From: H2-BAC3 sp045863035
GTDB taxonomy: Bacteria > Bacteroidota > Ignavibacteria > Ignavibacteriales > Ignavibacteriaceae
Reading direction: 5' to 3'
Assembly (NCBI GenBank): GCA_045863035.1
Contig: BTUV01000045.1
Coordinates: 1 to 22,769, forward strand
DNA: 22,769 bases
Position 1 is the stretch's first letter. Each line of letters opens with the position of its first letter. Both the position numbers and the translations under genes were made by a program. Shown here one piece after another: positions 6,797 to 15,426 of this stretch. The notes below the pieces were generated by a model, which did not search any database, was not told where the DNA came from, and saw only the letters and a program-made list of their open reading frames with translations.

Positions 6797-8620
6797 CTAT
6801 ATAATAATATGTTCTTCTGAATAACGGTATTTTCCCTCGCTCTTTAAACGAAGGAAGGTAAAAAGAAAAGTCAGGAGCCCGATTCTCCCCAGAAACATCA
6901 TGAGGATGATAATCGACTTACCCGCCGGGCTGAGTGAAGACGTAATACCCGTTGTAAGACCTACTGTGCTGAAAGCTGATATCACTTCAAACAGCAGCAG
7001 GATAAAATCCTTACCCGGCTCAGCAAGCATCATAGCAAAAATTGCCAGTGCAATAAAAAACACAGACAGAATAATTGTTGCAAATGCCTTTATAACTGCC
7101 ACCTGCGAAATTTCCCTCCCCCACAACTCAACGTATCTTCTCCCCCTTCCCAAACTGATTAAATTAAGAAGAGCTACTGTAAATGTTGTGGTCTTTACGC
7201 CTCCGCCGGTCGAGCCCGGTGACGCGCCGATCCACATATAGAGCACCATAATAAAAAGTGTGGGTTGAGCCAACAGTGAAAAGTCCACCGTATTAAAACC
7301 CGCAGTACGCAGGGTAACAGACTGAAACAGAGATGCAACTATCCGCTCACCGACGCTCATACCCGCGAAAGAATGCCCCGCTTCGAGTATATATATTGAG
7401 ACAAGTCCGCTTACCAACAGCAGAACAGTAGAAACTAAAACAATTTTACTATGCAGCGAAAGCCGCCTGCGGAGCAGTTTTCTTCTGCTAAACGGATTTA
7501 TAACCTTACCGATATTCGACAAAACGGGAAAACCCAGTCCGCCAAGAATGATTAGTGTCATTATCGTAAAAAGCATCACATTATTTGTGACCAGATAACC
7601 GCTGGTTAACCCTTTGGGATCAAGGGAGAATCCCGCGTTACAGAATGAAGAAATTGAATGGAAAACAGAAAAATAGATTTTATCCTTCCTGGCAGAAAGA
7701 TAAGCCGGGTCAATGGAGTAGTATATACTCACCGCGCCTATTGCTTCAATAATCAGAGTCATCAGTACAATCACGAGCACAGTCTGACGGATTTTACCCG
7801 TGCTTTCCTCATCAAGCATATCTTTAAGATTCGCGTATTCTTTAAGCTGCGCTGCATTGCCAACGATTACACTAATAAATGTAGTAAGCGTCATTATACC
7901 CAGCCCGCCAAGTTGAATGAGAAAAAGGATGATAAGCTGCCCTGTGAATGTAAAATAGGAACCTGTATCAACCACAACCAGACCCGTCACACAAACCGCA
8001 CTTGCCGAGGTAAACAGTGCGTCCAGAAAATTCATTCCGGCGGTATGTGTCGCTTTAGGCAGTGACAGCATACCGGCGCCCAGAAAAATAAGAAAAAGAA
8101 AACTGTACATCAGCAGCGCGGGGGGATGAATGCGCAAATCCGTCAGGCGTGAACTGAAACGCACCCAATTAAACAACAATGCAAGCAGAAGAAAAACCTG
8201 GCTCGCGACAAGATAAACATTTGTTACGGCAACCGGCGTTAAATTCGGGTTTATTGAAAGTGCTATTCTTGTTGAAAGATCAGGGAAAAGAAGATAAACC
8301 CCGATAAACAGTAAAAGCAGTGTTTCCCCTTTTCGCTGCCGGATGTACGCAAGAATGTTCCGTGCTGTTAACACCTGAAGCATACTTAGTACAAAATAAA
8401 TATGAAGTATATATACGCGGAGCTGGTGACCTGCATCACTAAATGGCTTTTCAAGATGAAATCCATATTCAGCCACCATGCTCGCGCCTGCAAGAACCGC
8501 CAGTACCGCCCTGAGGATTCTGAACGAACGGTACAGGAAATCACTGTATGATTCCCATTTTTCCAATGATACGTTTTGGCCGCCCCGCTCTTTTTTGAAG
8601 CGGCTGAGTAATTTGCTCAA
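6797..8620 (-). CDS. ktrB: Potassium uptake channel subunit (TrkH/KtrB family)
   Basis: 607 residues as called, membrane-embedded K+ (or Na+-coupled K+) translocator. The four selectivity-filter segments are present: SAVCVTG (about 207-213), SFCNAGF (325-331), TLRTAGFN (436-443) and STVGLTTG (551-558), plus the SPGSTGGGVKTTTF segment (468-480). Typical KtrB/TrkH proteins are about 450-485 residues. This one has roughly 150 extra N-terminal residues with about four predicted membrane helices. The called start is TTG with no visible ribosome site; the first ATG is codon 48, and a second TTG is at codon 19, so the true start is uncertain. First gene of the ktrBA operon, divergent from the glycerophosphodiesterase gene. 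Confidence 0.9.
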   Translation of the reverse strand: MSKLLSRFKKERGGQNVSLEKWESYSDFLYRSFRILRAVLAVLAGASMVAEYGFHLEKPFSDAGHQLRVYILHIYFVLSMLQVLTARNILAYIRQRKGETLLLLFIGVYLLFPDLSTRIALSINPNLTPVAVTNVYLVASQVFLLLALLFNWVRFSSRLTDLRIHPPALLMYSFLFLIFLGAGMLSLPKATHTAGMNFLDALFTSASAVCVTGLVVVDTGSYFTFTGQLIILFLIQLGGLGIMTLTTFISVIVGNAAQLKEYANLKDMLDEESTGKIRQTVLVIVLMTLIIEAIGAVSIYYSIDPAYLSARKDKIYFSVFHSISSFCNAGFSLDPKGLTSGYLVTNNVMLFTIMTLIILGGLGFPVLSNIGKVINPFSRRKLLRRRLSLHSKIVLVSTVLLLVSGLVSIYILEAGHSFAGMSVGERIVASLFQSVTLRTAGFNTVDFSLLAQPTLFIMVLYMWIGASPGSTGGGVKTTTFTVALLNLISLGRGRRYVELWGREISQVAVIKAFATIILSVFFIALAIFAMMLAEPGKDFILLLFEVISAFSTVGLTTGITSSLSPAGKSIIILMMFLGRIGLLTFLFTFLRLKSEGKYRYSEEHIII

Positions 8621-8643
8621 GTAATACCGTAATTATTGCTCTT

Positions 8644-8673
8644 TACCGGCTCAATTTACTCAATTACCGGCTA
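8644..8673. promoter_or_regulatory. Possible operator: TTACCGGCT direct repeat
   Basis: The 9-mer TTACCGGCT occurs at 8643-8651 and again at 8664-8672, exactly 21 bp apart, or two helical turns, separated by CAATTTACTCAA. It lies 23-52 bp before the ktrB start in the 278-bp divergent region shared with the phosphodiesterase gene. The spacing fits a dimeric regulator, but no protein can be assigned and no promoter is clearly recognised. Confidence 0.3.
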
Positions 8674-8898
8674 AGGATAAAAACATCAGTCTCAGTAAAA
8701 TACGCGGTTATCATTTTTTTCCGGCCGGGGGATGATCTGCCGCAGTGTATCACCCCGAATAGATACGTAAAATATCACTGTTATTTCCTTTCCTCTTTGA
8801 TATATTCAAAAGTAATAAATTATTAATTTTCGAATTTTTTGGGGACTGGCAGAATCTGTTATTTTCAGGTTTGCAGCCCGTCTTTTGTTTTTAGCAAA

Positions 8899-9615
8899 AT
8901 GCCTGTACAAATAACAGCACACAGAGGCGCCTCGGGTTCGGCGCCTGAAAACACTCTCATTGCACTTCAAAAAGCCATTGAGGCAGGGGCGGAGTATGCC
9001 GAAATTGACGTGCAGGAAACCGCTGACGGAAAACTGGTTCTGTTGCATGACCCTGACCTTAAAAGAACAACAGGAATTAAGAGAAATATCTGGCAGGTCG
9101 GTTATAATGAAATAAAAACCCTCGATGCCGGCTCCTGGTTTTCTACAGAATTCAGCGGTGAGAGGATTCCCCTGCTGGAAGATGCCATTGAGTTGGTGAG
9201 AGGCAGGATGTTGCTTAATATTGAGCTGAAAACCAATGGATATGAGGTCCGGCTTGCTGAGCGGGTTTGCAAAACAGTGCAACGAATGAATTTTTCCGAT
9301 CAGGTCATCCTCACATCGTTTGAACCTGAGCAGTTGCGGGCGGCTGAGAGGAACGGACAAGGTATTCGCATCGGGCTGATTTTTTACTTTATGCCTTCGT
9401 ATGATATTCTTTCCATGCCTTATTCTGTGCTTAGTCTGCATAAAAGAAATGCCGGAAAAAAATTCCTCGATCAGGCGCGCGAGGCAGGTAAAGAAACCCA
9501 TGTCTGGACGGTAAATGAAGAAAAGGATATGCATGACCTGATTCAAACCGGAGTTGATAACATTATTACTAATTATCCTGAGCGCCTCAGAGCTATTCTT
9601 GAATCTTCTGAATAA
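8899..9615 (+). CDS. Glycerophosphodiester phosphodiesterase
   Basis: 238 residues from the ATG at 8899; an upstream in-frame TTG at 8839 would add 20 residues without similarity to the family start, so I prefer the ATG. Hydrolyses glycerophosphodiesters, such as deacylated phospholipids, to glycerol 3-phosphate and an alcohol. GDPD family motifs: HRGASGSAPENT with His8, Arg9 and Glu17, EIDVQ with Glu36 and Asp38 (metal), LLHDPDL with the second catalytic His50, IELK with Glu109 and Lys111, and the C-terminal VDNIITNYPERL. No signal peptide is seen, so it is probably cytoplasmic. Length is normal for bacterial members. No ribosome site is obvious. It stands alone, divergent from ktrB and about 100 bp ahead of the CDF gene. 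Confidence 0.9.
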   Translation: MPVQITAHRGASGSAPENTLIALQKAIEAGAEYAEIDVQETADGKLVLLHDPDLKRTTGIKRNIWQVGYNEIKTLDAGSWFSTEFSGERIPLLEDAIELVRGRMLLNIELKTNGYEVRLAERVCKTVQRMNFSDQVILTSFEPEQLRAAERNGQGIRIGLIFYFMPSYDILSMPYSVLSLHKRNAGKKFLDQAREAGKETHVWTVNEEKDMHDLIQTGVDNIITNYPERLRAILESSE

Positions 9616-9713
9616 TTCTGAAGAAATTCCATTTCACAAAAACATCCCCTCTTAGTAATTTTACAAATGAAATTTTGTCCAACTTCTTCTCTCACATTAT
9701 TCAGCGCTAAGCC

Positions 9714-10649
9714 GTGAGTCATAATCACTCCCATCCGCATAATCATCATCATGATCATCATCTTCAAAAGATGAGTGTCAGATTTGCTGTCGGTATTGCG
9801 CTCAATGTAATTTATATAGTCATTGAGGGCAGTTACGGGTATCTGACCGGTTCACTTGCTCTGATTGCCGATGCCGGACATAATCTTGGCGATGTTCTTG
9901 CTTTGATGACCTCCTGGTTTGCTCTTTATCTTTGCACGCTCAGACCCGGCGGAAAGAAAACGTACGGATACAGAAGGTCAAGCATACTCGCGGCACTATT
10001 TAATTCTGCCTTGCTGTTAGTTGCAGCAGCTTTAATTGCAGCGGAAGCCGTACAAAGATTTTTTACTCCGCGGGAAGTGCCCGGCACTGAAATTATGATT
10101 GTTGCCGGCATCGGCATTCTGCTCAACTTTGCAACCGCACTGCTCTTCTATCGCGGCAAAGAGCATGACCTTAACATAAAGGGCGCTTATCTCCACATGA
10201 TGGCCGATGCGCTTGTTTCTGTTTCAGTTGTCGCGAGCGGATTTGTCATGTATCAATGGAATATATATATCCTCGACCCGATCATCAGTCTGGTAATCGT
10301 GGCGGTAATCATTTACAGCACCTGGGGTGTTCTGCGCGATTCACTCAATCTGGCAATGGATTTTGTCCCCGAAAAAATAAACCTTACTGAGGTGAGAGGT
10401 TTTCTTCTTTCCATTACAGGCGTTACAGAGCTGCATGACCTTCACATCTGGGCAATGAGCACAACCGAAACTGCGCTTACTGTACACTTGGTAATGCCAG
10501 ATGCCGCAACTGATGACAAACTTCTCGCGGATATTTGCGGTGACTTGAAAAAGCTCTTTGGCATTGCCCACTCAACCATTCAGATTGAGAAAGGTAATGA
10601 TGCACACCCATGTTCATTAAATACTTCACACGCTTCACAAAAAGCATAG
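9714..10649 (+). CDS. Cation diffusion facilitator metal exporter
   Basis: 311 residues, inner-membrane divalent cation/proton antiporter, most likely for Zn2+ and possibly Co2+ or Cd2+. The N-terminus (residues 3-16) is almost pure His, Asn, Pro and Asp, as in ZitB/CzcD-type proteins. Six membrane helices can be drawn. The metal site is complete: HNLGD in helix 2 (His56, Asp60) and HMMAD in helix 5 (His161, Asp165). The HD-HD composition is that of Zn-type CDFs. A cytoplasmic C-terminal domain runs from about 215. The start is GTG at 9714, needed to include the His-rich tail; no strong ribosome site. It is followed 23 nt later by a small membrane protein gene with a good ribosome site, so the two are probably one operon. 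Confidence 0.93.
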   Translation: MSHNHSHPHNHHHDHHLQKMSVRFAVGIALNVIYIVIEGSYGYLTGSLALIADAGHNLGDVLALMTSWFALYLCTLRPGGKKTYGYRRSSILAALFNSALLLVAAALIAAEAVQRFFTPREVPGTEIMIVAGIGILLNFATALLFYRGKEHDLNIKGAYLHMMADALVSVSVVASGFVMYQWNIYILDPIISLVIVAVIIYSTWGVLRDSLNLAMDFVPEKINLTEVRGFLLSITGVTELHDLHIWAMSTTETALTVHLVMPDAATDDKLLADICGDLKKLFGIAHSTIQIEKGNDAHPCSLNTSHASQKA

Positions 10650-10672
10650 AACCATAAAAGGAGTAAACAAGG

Positions 10673-10888
10673 ATGTTTCAGAAAATCAATTTTATCTTCG
10701 GGGCAGCAATGATTTTTGTTTATTTCGCCGCGGGGTTATTCTTTCTTTTGGGTAAAGAGTATCTTGATATGAACGATACGTTCAGAGTTTCATTCGGACT
10801 CATTGTCCTGTTTTATGGAGTATTCAGAGGATATAAAGCGTATCTGCATTTTAAAGAAAGCAAAGACACCGCTGAAGATGAAAATTAG
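10673..10888 (+). CDS. Small two-helix membrane protein
   Basis: 71 residues with two likely membrane helices (about 7-27 and 41-58) separated by a short polar loop, and a charged Lys/Glu/Asp tail. Not assigned to a named family; similar short two-helix proteins are common in Bacteroidetes-group genomes. The ATG is preceded by a strong purine-rich AGGAGTAAACAAGG, one of the clearest ribosome sites in the window, which supports real translation. Located 23 nt after the CDF exporter, so possibly co-expressed with it. Its stop codon overlaps the stop codon of the convergent glycosyltransferase gene (shared TTAG). Confidence 0.75.
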   Translation: MFQKINFIFGAAMIFVYFAAGLFFLLGKEYLDMNDTFRVSFGLIVLFYGVFRGYKAYLHFKESKDTAEDEN

Positions 10889-11943
10889 AGGTAGTTTTTT
10901 ACCGCGTTATAAACCCGCATTGTATCAAGCTCCTTAATACACTTAAACTGAACATCCGTGCGGCTGCATGAGAGCGGGCTGGGTGAATAAAAAAAGCAGG
11001 GGGCACATTCAAGACCAAGTGTAACGACGGTATGCTCTGTCTTCCACGGATATATATAAGAAATATTTGTCGGGCCGATAATTGCAACTGTTTTTCTCTG
11101 CATTGCCGCCGCCACATGCATCTGGCTTGAATCATTCGTCACAAACAGATCACACTTTTTAATAATCGCGGCCGACTGAGCCAGATTCTTCGTTTGCACG
11201 GAGTAACAAAACTCCGAGCCCGATTCATTTCTTATATACTCTTTCAGTTCATCTTCCTCAGGTCCGCCAAAGAGAAGCACGATTGCATCATCCTCAGAAG
11301 TAAGTTTCTTTGCAAGTGCGGCAAATTTTTCCGGTTCCCATCTTCTTTTAATGTGATTTTTCAGCAATGAACACCCGGGGTGCATACCAACTATTTTTCT
11401 GCCCGGCGGAAGTGTTTGTATATATCCCTCAGCAAACTTCGTATCTTCATCATTCAGTTTAAAAACCAGCTCAGGCGGCGCGCCCGGTTCAAACCCCAGA
11501 AGTTTTGCCGCAATCAGAAGATTATGCTCTGTATTATGACGGCTGTCCTCCTCCTCAACCAGCACATTATTAAGAAAGCCGAACTCTTTAGTAAACACTC
11601 TCTTATATTTAATACCCCCTCTTTTTGAAGCGCCGACAAGAAATGAGATAATTGCATACTCCTTTCTGTTTGACGGATATACGCTTATTGAGTAATCATA
11701 CGTTCCTCGCAGAGAAAAAACAAATCTCAGAGCGGCAAGCGGTTTTGCGTTAAGAAAATCAAACAGGAGAACGCAGTCAGCCAGTCCGCTCCGCTCATAT
11801 ATATCAGCAGCGGCCTTATACATCACCAGCACATCCACCGCTGTCTCCGGACGCTCCTCACGTATCCGTTTGAGAGCGGGAGTGAACATCAGCGCATCGC
11901 CAATGCCCGAAAGCGCTATGACCAAAAGCCGGTTCTGTTTCAT
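10885..11943 (-). CDS. Glycosyltransferase family 9 (heptosyltransferase-like)
   Basis: 352 residues, GT-B fold, cytoplasmic or peripheral at the inner membrane. The GT9 (ADP-heptose:LPS heptosyltransferase) family is indicated by the N-terminal GIGDALMFTPALKRI (13-27), VGMHPGCS at the start of the second Rossmann domain, LLFGGPEEDEL, and the donor-site VTNDSSQMHVAAAM. The usual GP after TNDS is replaced by SQ, a modest deviation. A Cys cluster (ECAPCFFY and later CSRTD/KCI) near the C-terminus is common in this family. It probably adds a sugar during lipopolysaccharide or glycan assembly; the exact sugar cannot be told. The ATG comes only 12 nt after a terminator-like hairpin and has no ribosome site. 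Confidence 0.88.
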   Translation of the reverse strand: MKQNRLLVIALSGIGDALMFTPALKRIREERPETAVDVLVMYKAAADIYERSGLADCVLLFDFLNAKPLAALRFVFSLRGTYDYSISVYPSNRKEYAIISFLVGASKRGGIKYKRVFTKEFGFLNNVLVEEEDSRHNTEHNLLIAAKLLGFEPGAPPELVFKLNDEDTKFAEGYIQTLPPGRKIVGMHPGCSLLKNHIKRRWEPEKFAALAKKLTSEDDAIVLLFGGPEEDELKEYIRNESGSEFCYSVQTKNLAQSAAIIKKCDLFVTNDSSQMHVAAAMQRKTVAIIGPTNISYIYPWKTEHTVVTLGLECAPCFFYSPSPLSCSRTDVQFKCIKELDTMRVYNAVKNYL

Positions 11944-11949
11944 ATCAAT

Positions 11950-12008
11950 AAAAAAAACCGCCGGACATTTACAGAAACAATTTTGTGATTTCTGTCTGAC
12001 CGGCGGTT
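11950..12008 (-). terminator. Intrinsic terminator after the DUF2723 gene
   Basis: On the minus strand, 13 bp after the DUF2723 stop codon, AACCGCCGG (11956-11964) pairs perfectly with CCGGCGGTT (12000-12008). A second, inner stem pairs ACAGAAA (11971-11977) with TTTCTGT (11989-11995). Read on the minus strand the structure ends in a run of T (complement of 11950-11957). This is the clearest rho-independent terminator in the window. Confidence 0.85.
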
Positions 12009-12021
12009 CATAATCCTTTAA

Positions 12022-14976
12022 TTACTTCGAAGTATCTGTCTGAGCCGTAGTGGTTTTCAGACCTTCATACATCTCAATCTGTGATTTGAGCGAAGGATCA
12101 TTCGGATAATACGCCTGAAGCTCCTTGAGTAACCCGATTGATTTGTCATACTCCCTCAGATTAGTATATATCTCAAGCAGAATACGATACGGGTTGTATG
12201 GGTTGCCCATATCAGTCGCGCTTCCTTCTTTTCTTTTCAGCGCTTCATCCTCTACTTCACTTACATACTCTTTATATTTCTCCATCGCTCCGGCAGCCAT
12301 ATAAAGACCGCTCAGATCAAATTGCAGCCGGTAGTCCATCGGCATTCTCTTGCGCGGAATCTTTCTTTCCATTTCATCAAGAACGTTAATTGACTCATCA
12401 TTTCTGCCGGTGTTCTGATAATACAGCGCCAGACGGATAAATGCATTACGATAGTTCTGAGAGAGGCGTGTATGGTTCTCATCAAAAAATACATTTTCAT
12501 CTGCTATACCGCGGAACTTAAGCCCCGGACGGTAGTCCTTGCTGAATTCTTCTTCTTTCACATCAAATATCTGACTGCGCAGAACCGGTTCATTAACGAA
12601 CTCAACACCCGGTTTTCTCTTATAAGGTACCAGACGCATAGCCATGCCTTCCATCTGCAGATAGTCGCTCAGCCCTATTTTACTGTCTTCTGTGCAGGTG
12701 ACTGCAAAGTAAACCGGACGCTCCCAAGCGAAGCTTTCAATTATATCGCGCGTCATTAAATCCTGCACCCGGACCGCCTGAACCTCTCCGGCATTGATGG
12801 TTGGATTCATTTTAAAGGTAATCTTACCACTATTTATCACGCTGGTATCAGTTACCCCGAACTCCTGATATACTCCCGCGGGAACAGGAACTGTCAGATC
12901 AACACTCTTCCAGATGATAGGGCGTATCTGCTGAATCCCCATGTCCGAAATTTTCATTTTAACTTTTGCCGTGCCGTACGGTTCCAGGTTTTTAAGCTGT
13001 CGTATATACCACGGAGTGTTTAGCAAGCTCAGATTCACAATCCTTACATCACGGCGTATTCCCTCCACATCCTGCAAATACCAGAGAGGGAAGGTATCAT
13101 TATCACCATTGGTAAACAGAATTGCATCCGGGGCGCAGCTTTGCAGCAGGTTATAAGAATAGTCCCAGGGTACCCAGTTATTTGAGCGGTCATGGGTATA
13201 ATAATTTGCCTGAAGCATTCTGCCCGGGACGAAGACAACACCAAAGAGAAGAACCGCGCCAACAATTGCGGGTTTAAGTTCAACGCTGCTCATCTTTTCA
13301 TGAATAATTTCAATCAGCCCGCGAACTCCTATTCCAATCCAGACAGAAAAAACAAAGAATGCACCGACATAAAAGTAATCACGCTCGCGGGGCTGCGGTT
13401 GCTGCTGGTTCTGATAAAACGCAGTCAGGTAACCCATAAAAACAAACAGCACCATAAAGACCGAGGCCATCTTCCAGTCTCGCCTGAAGTGGAAATATAT
13501 ACCAAGCAGCCCGAGCAGAAGTGGTATTCCGAAGAGTGAGTCTTTTGCTTCCCCCGCAAATGATACACTGAATGGCTTGCCTATTATATTTGCGATTCCG
13601 TTAAACGGCCAGGCGTTAGCTCCGGAATCCTGGTTCCAGGATTCTCTTCCTACATAGTTCCAAAGCAGATAACGGGTCATCATGTGGTTCATCTGATAGC
13701 GCCACCAGAAATCAAGGTCGCTTGTGTAGCTGTCATAGACAACCATCTGATGCGGCTCAGTTGCAAATCTTCTCTTAAAAGTCGGGAAGTCGCCGTATTG
13801 TTCGCGGTTCAGATACGAAACCAGTTCGGTAAAATCCTTTGGTTCGTTTTCATTCATTGGCGGGTCCTGATTTGCACGGATTTTCACCATCGTGTAAGTT
13901 GAGAATCCGAGTATAATCAGAATAAGAGACATGCCAACCAGGTGCATGGTCGGCTTATTATTCTTCACGGTATAATAAACAAACGCCGCAAGCCCTGCCA
14001 TAACCAGAGCAATGATAACAAGCGCGGTATTTATATTATTACCAGCTATGTTTTTCAGCATATTCGGCATGATTTTAACAACACCGGGATAGGTAAACAC
14101 CAGCGCTACACCGCCCAAAATAAGAAGTATATAATAGGAACTGAGATTAACAAGCCGTTTATAATTAATCCCGATAAAGACTAAGCTGAGCAGCCCGATA
14201 AAGGTAACAAACTTTGAATCAAACGCTTTGTATTCTTCAATATCAGGAGGAGTGGATGATTTTTCGCCTCCCCACATGATGAACGCAAAAAGAAGGGCAA
14301 TACCGATATGAATCAGGAGGAAATAACCGGAGCGTTTTGCTGCTTCATCATCGGTGACATATTTGCGGAACATGATTATCATAACCACCGCAATAACCGC
14401 CAGCACGCTCATCAGATGCACACCGGTCGAAAACCCTATTAACAGAGCAATCAGTAATATATACTTCTCATTATCTTTTTCGTCAGCCCGTTCGTTCCAG
14501 CGAAGCATCAGATATGCTATCGCGGCAAAAAGAAAAGTGCTGAGTGCATAAACTTCTGATTCAACTCCGTTAAACCAGAAAGTATCACTGAATGAAAATG
14601 AAAGGGCTCCTATGGCAGCAGATATATATGTTGCAAGAGCTTCCCACAGTGTTGTTGGTTCTGACTTCTTGTAGTTTTTGATCAGCTTTACCACCACCAG
14701 ATACAGGAAGAGTACCGACAGGGAGCTTGAAAACACCGATACCATGTTTACACGGTAAGCAATGTTTTCAGCAAACGGAATCATTGATACAATTTTTCCG
14801 ACAAGCAGAAAGAAGGGTGTTCCGGGAGGATGAGGCACCTGCAAATAATATGCAGCAGCGATAAACTCACCGCAATCCCAGAATGATACTGATGGCTGCA
14901 CGGTAAAAAGCAGCACCAGAGATGAGATAACAAACACCAGTGCGGCGGTTATCTTATGAAATAAAGAAAAATTCAT
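12022..14976 (-). CDS. DUF2723 (GT117-type) membrane protein with TPR tail
   Basis: 984 residues, polytopic inner-membrane protein. The N-terminal region carries the DUF2723 signature SFWDCGEFIAAAYYLQ (31-46) with Asp34 and Glu37 in the first extracytoplasmic loop, then PHPPGTP (48-54), as in GT-C glycosyltransferases. About a dozen membrane helices extend to about residue 560. A soluble domain follows and the last 150 residues form helical repeats (about 835-975) resembling TPRs. The family is annotated as glycosyltransferase 117, and its vertebrate relative TMEM260 is a protein O-mannosyltransferase; a role in protein or envelope glycosylation is therefore inferred, not shown. The ATG has an AGAGGA ribosome site. 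It follows a 71-residue gene by 32 nt and ends at a strong terminator. Confidence 0.88.
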   Translation of the reverse strand: MNFSLFHKITAALVFVISSLVLLFTVQPSVSFWDCGEFIAAAYYLQVPHPPGTPFFLLVGKIVSMIPFAENIAYRVNMVSVFSSSLSVLFLYLVVVKLIKNYKKSEPTTLWEALATYISAAIGALSFSFSDTFWFNGVESEVYALSTFLFAAIAYLMLRWNERADEKDNEKYILLIALLIGFSTGVHLMSVLAVIAVVMIIMFRKYVTDDEAAKRSGYFLLIHIGIALLFAFIMWGGEKSSTPPDIEEYKAFDSKFVTFIGLLSLVFIGINYKRLVNLSSYYILLILGGVALVFTYPGVVKIMPNMLKNIAGNNINTALVIIALVMAGLAAFVYYTVKNNKPTMHLVGMSLILIILGFSTYTMVKIRANQDPPMNENEPKDFTELVSYLNREQYGDFPTFKRRFATEPHQMVVYDSYTSDLDFWWRYQMNHMMTRYLLWNYVGRESWNQDSGANAWPFNGIANIIGKPFSVSFAGEAKDSLFGIPLLLGLLGIYFHFRRDWKMASVFMVLFVFMGYLTAFYQNQQQPQPRERDYFYVGAFFVFSVWIGIGVRGLIEIIHEKMSSVELKPAIVGAVLLFGVVFVPGRMLQANYYTHDRSNNWVPWDYSYNLLQSCAPDAILFTNGDNDTFPLWYLQDVEGIRRDVRIVNLSLLNTPWYIRQLKNLEPYGTAKVKMKISDMGIQQIRPIIWKSVDLTVPVPAGVYQEFGVTDTSVINSGKITFKMNPTINAGEVQAVRVQDLMTRDIIESFAWERPVYFAVTCTEDSKIGLSDYLQMEGMAMRLVPYKRKPGVEFVNEPVLRSQIFDVKEEEFSKDYRPGLKFRGIADENVFFDENHTRLSQNYRNAFIRLALYYQNTGRNDESINVLDEMERKIPRKRMPMDYRLQFDLSGLYMAAGAMEKYKEYVSEVEDEALKRKEGSATDMGNPYNPYRILLEIYTNLREYDKSIGLLKELQAYYPNDPSLKSQIEMYEGLKTTTAQTDTSK

Positions 14977-15008
14977 TCAGTCCTCTGAATAAGTTTTATG
15001 AGACGGTA

Positions 15009-15224
15009 TTATTTCTTAAAAAATTGATCGAAGTCGCTCTTTGATTTGAACTTTACATACTTCCCGTGAAGCGCAGTCAGTTTCTGCTCAGTCAGGGTGT
15101 CAAAATCTTCATCGTCCTTTTGACGCTTCACCATCATTTTGTAGGCATCGCGGTCACCGGGCGCCATGGCAGACTCGTAACGTTTCAGTTCATCAAGCAG
15201 TTTTTTTTGTTCCCTTGCTGTCAT
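15009..15224 (-). CDS. Small charged helical protein of unknown function
   Basis: 71 residues, highly charged (many Lys, Glu and Asp), no membrane segment or signal peptide, predicted mostly helical with KYVKFKSKSDFDQFFKK at the end. Not recognised. The ATG has AAGGAT about 15 nt upstream, a weakly placed ribosome site. It lies 32 nt before the DUF2723 gene on the same strand, so it probably shares its transcript. Codon use and composition resemble the neighbours, which favours a real gene. Confidence 0.6.
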   Translation of the reverse strand: MTAREQKKLLDELKRYESAMAPGDRDAYKMMVKRQKDDEDFDTLTEQKLTALHGKYVKFKSKSDFDQFFKK

Positions 15225-15399
15225 GCCCGGGGTAGTATCCTTAAAAAATTAAGACTTTAAAGATAACCATTTTCCCAAATTTCAGGGGAAAAATCAGTAA
15301 ATCGGGGGGAGAAATTGACCTTTTGGAGGCAAATTTTAGTTTTTTTGTATAGCCGGTCTGATACTCCTTTCCAGAAATGGGATGTTCAGTAGTCTGCCA

Positions 15400-15426
15400 C
15401 TTTGCGTCTTAGCGGCTTCGCGCGAG
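15400..15426. repeat. Dispersed 27-bp repeat, copy 1
   Basis: A 27-base stretch beginning CTTTGCGTCTTAGCGGC and ending TCGCGCGAG is identical to 19116-19142, 3.7 kb away in unrelated intergenic DNA. A worn relative (CCTTGCGTCTCGGCGGAC, followed by TTTGCGCGAAC) lies at 17741-17790. Confidence 0.8.

Noticed and set aside
8806..9546. 246-residue minus-strand frame
   Set aside because: It is antisense to the glycerophosphodiesterase gene with intact catalytic motifs; it has no recognisable domain.
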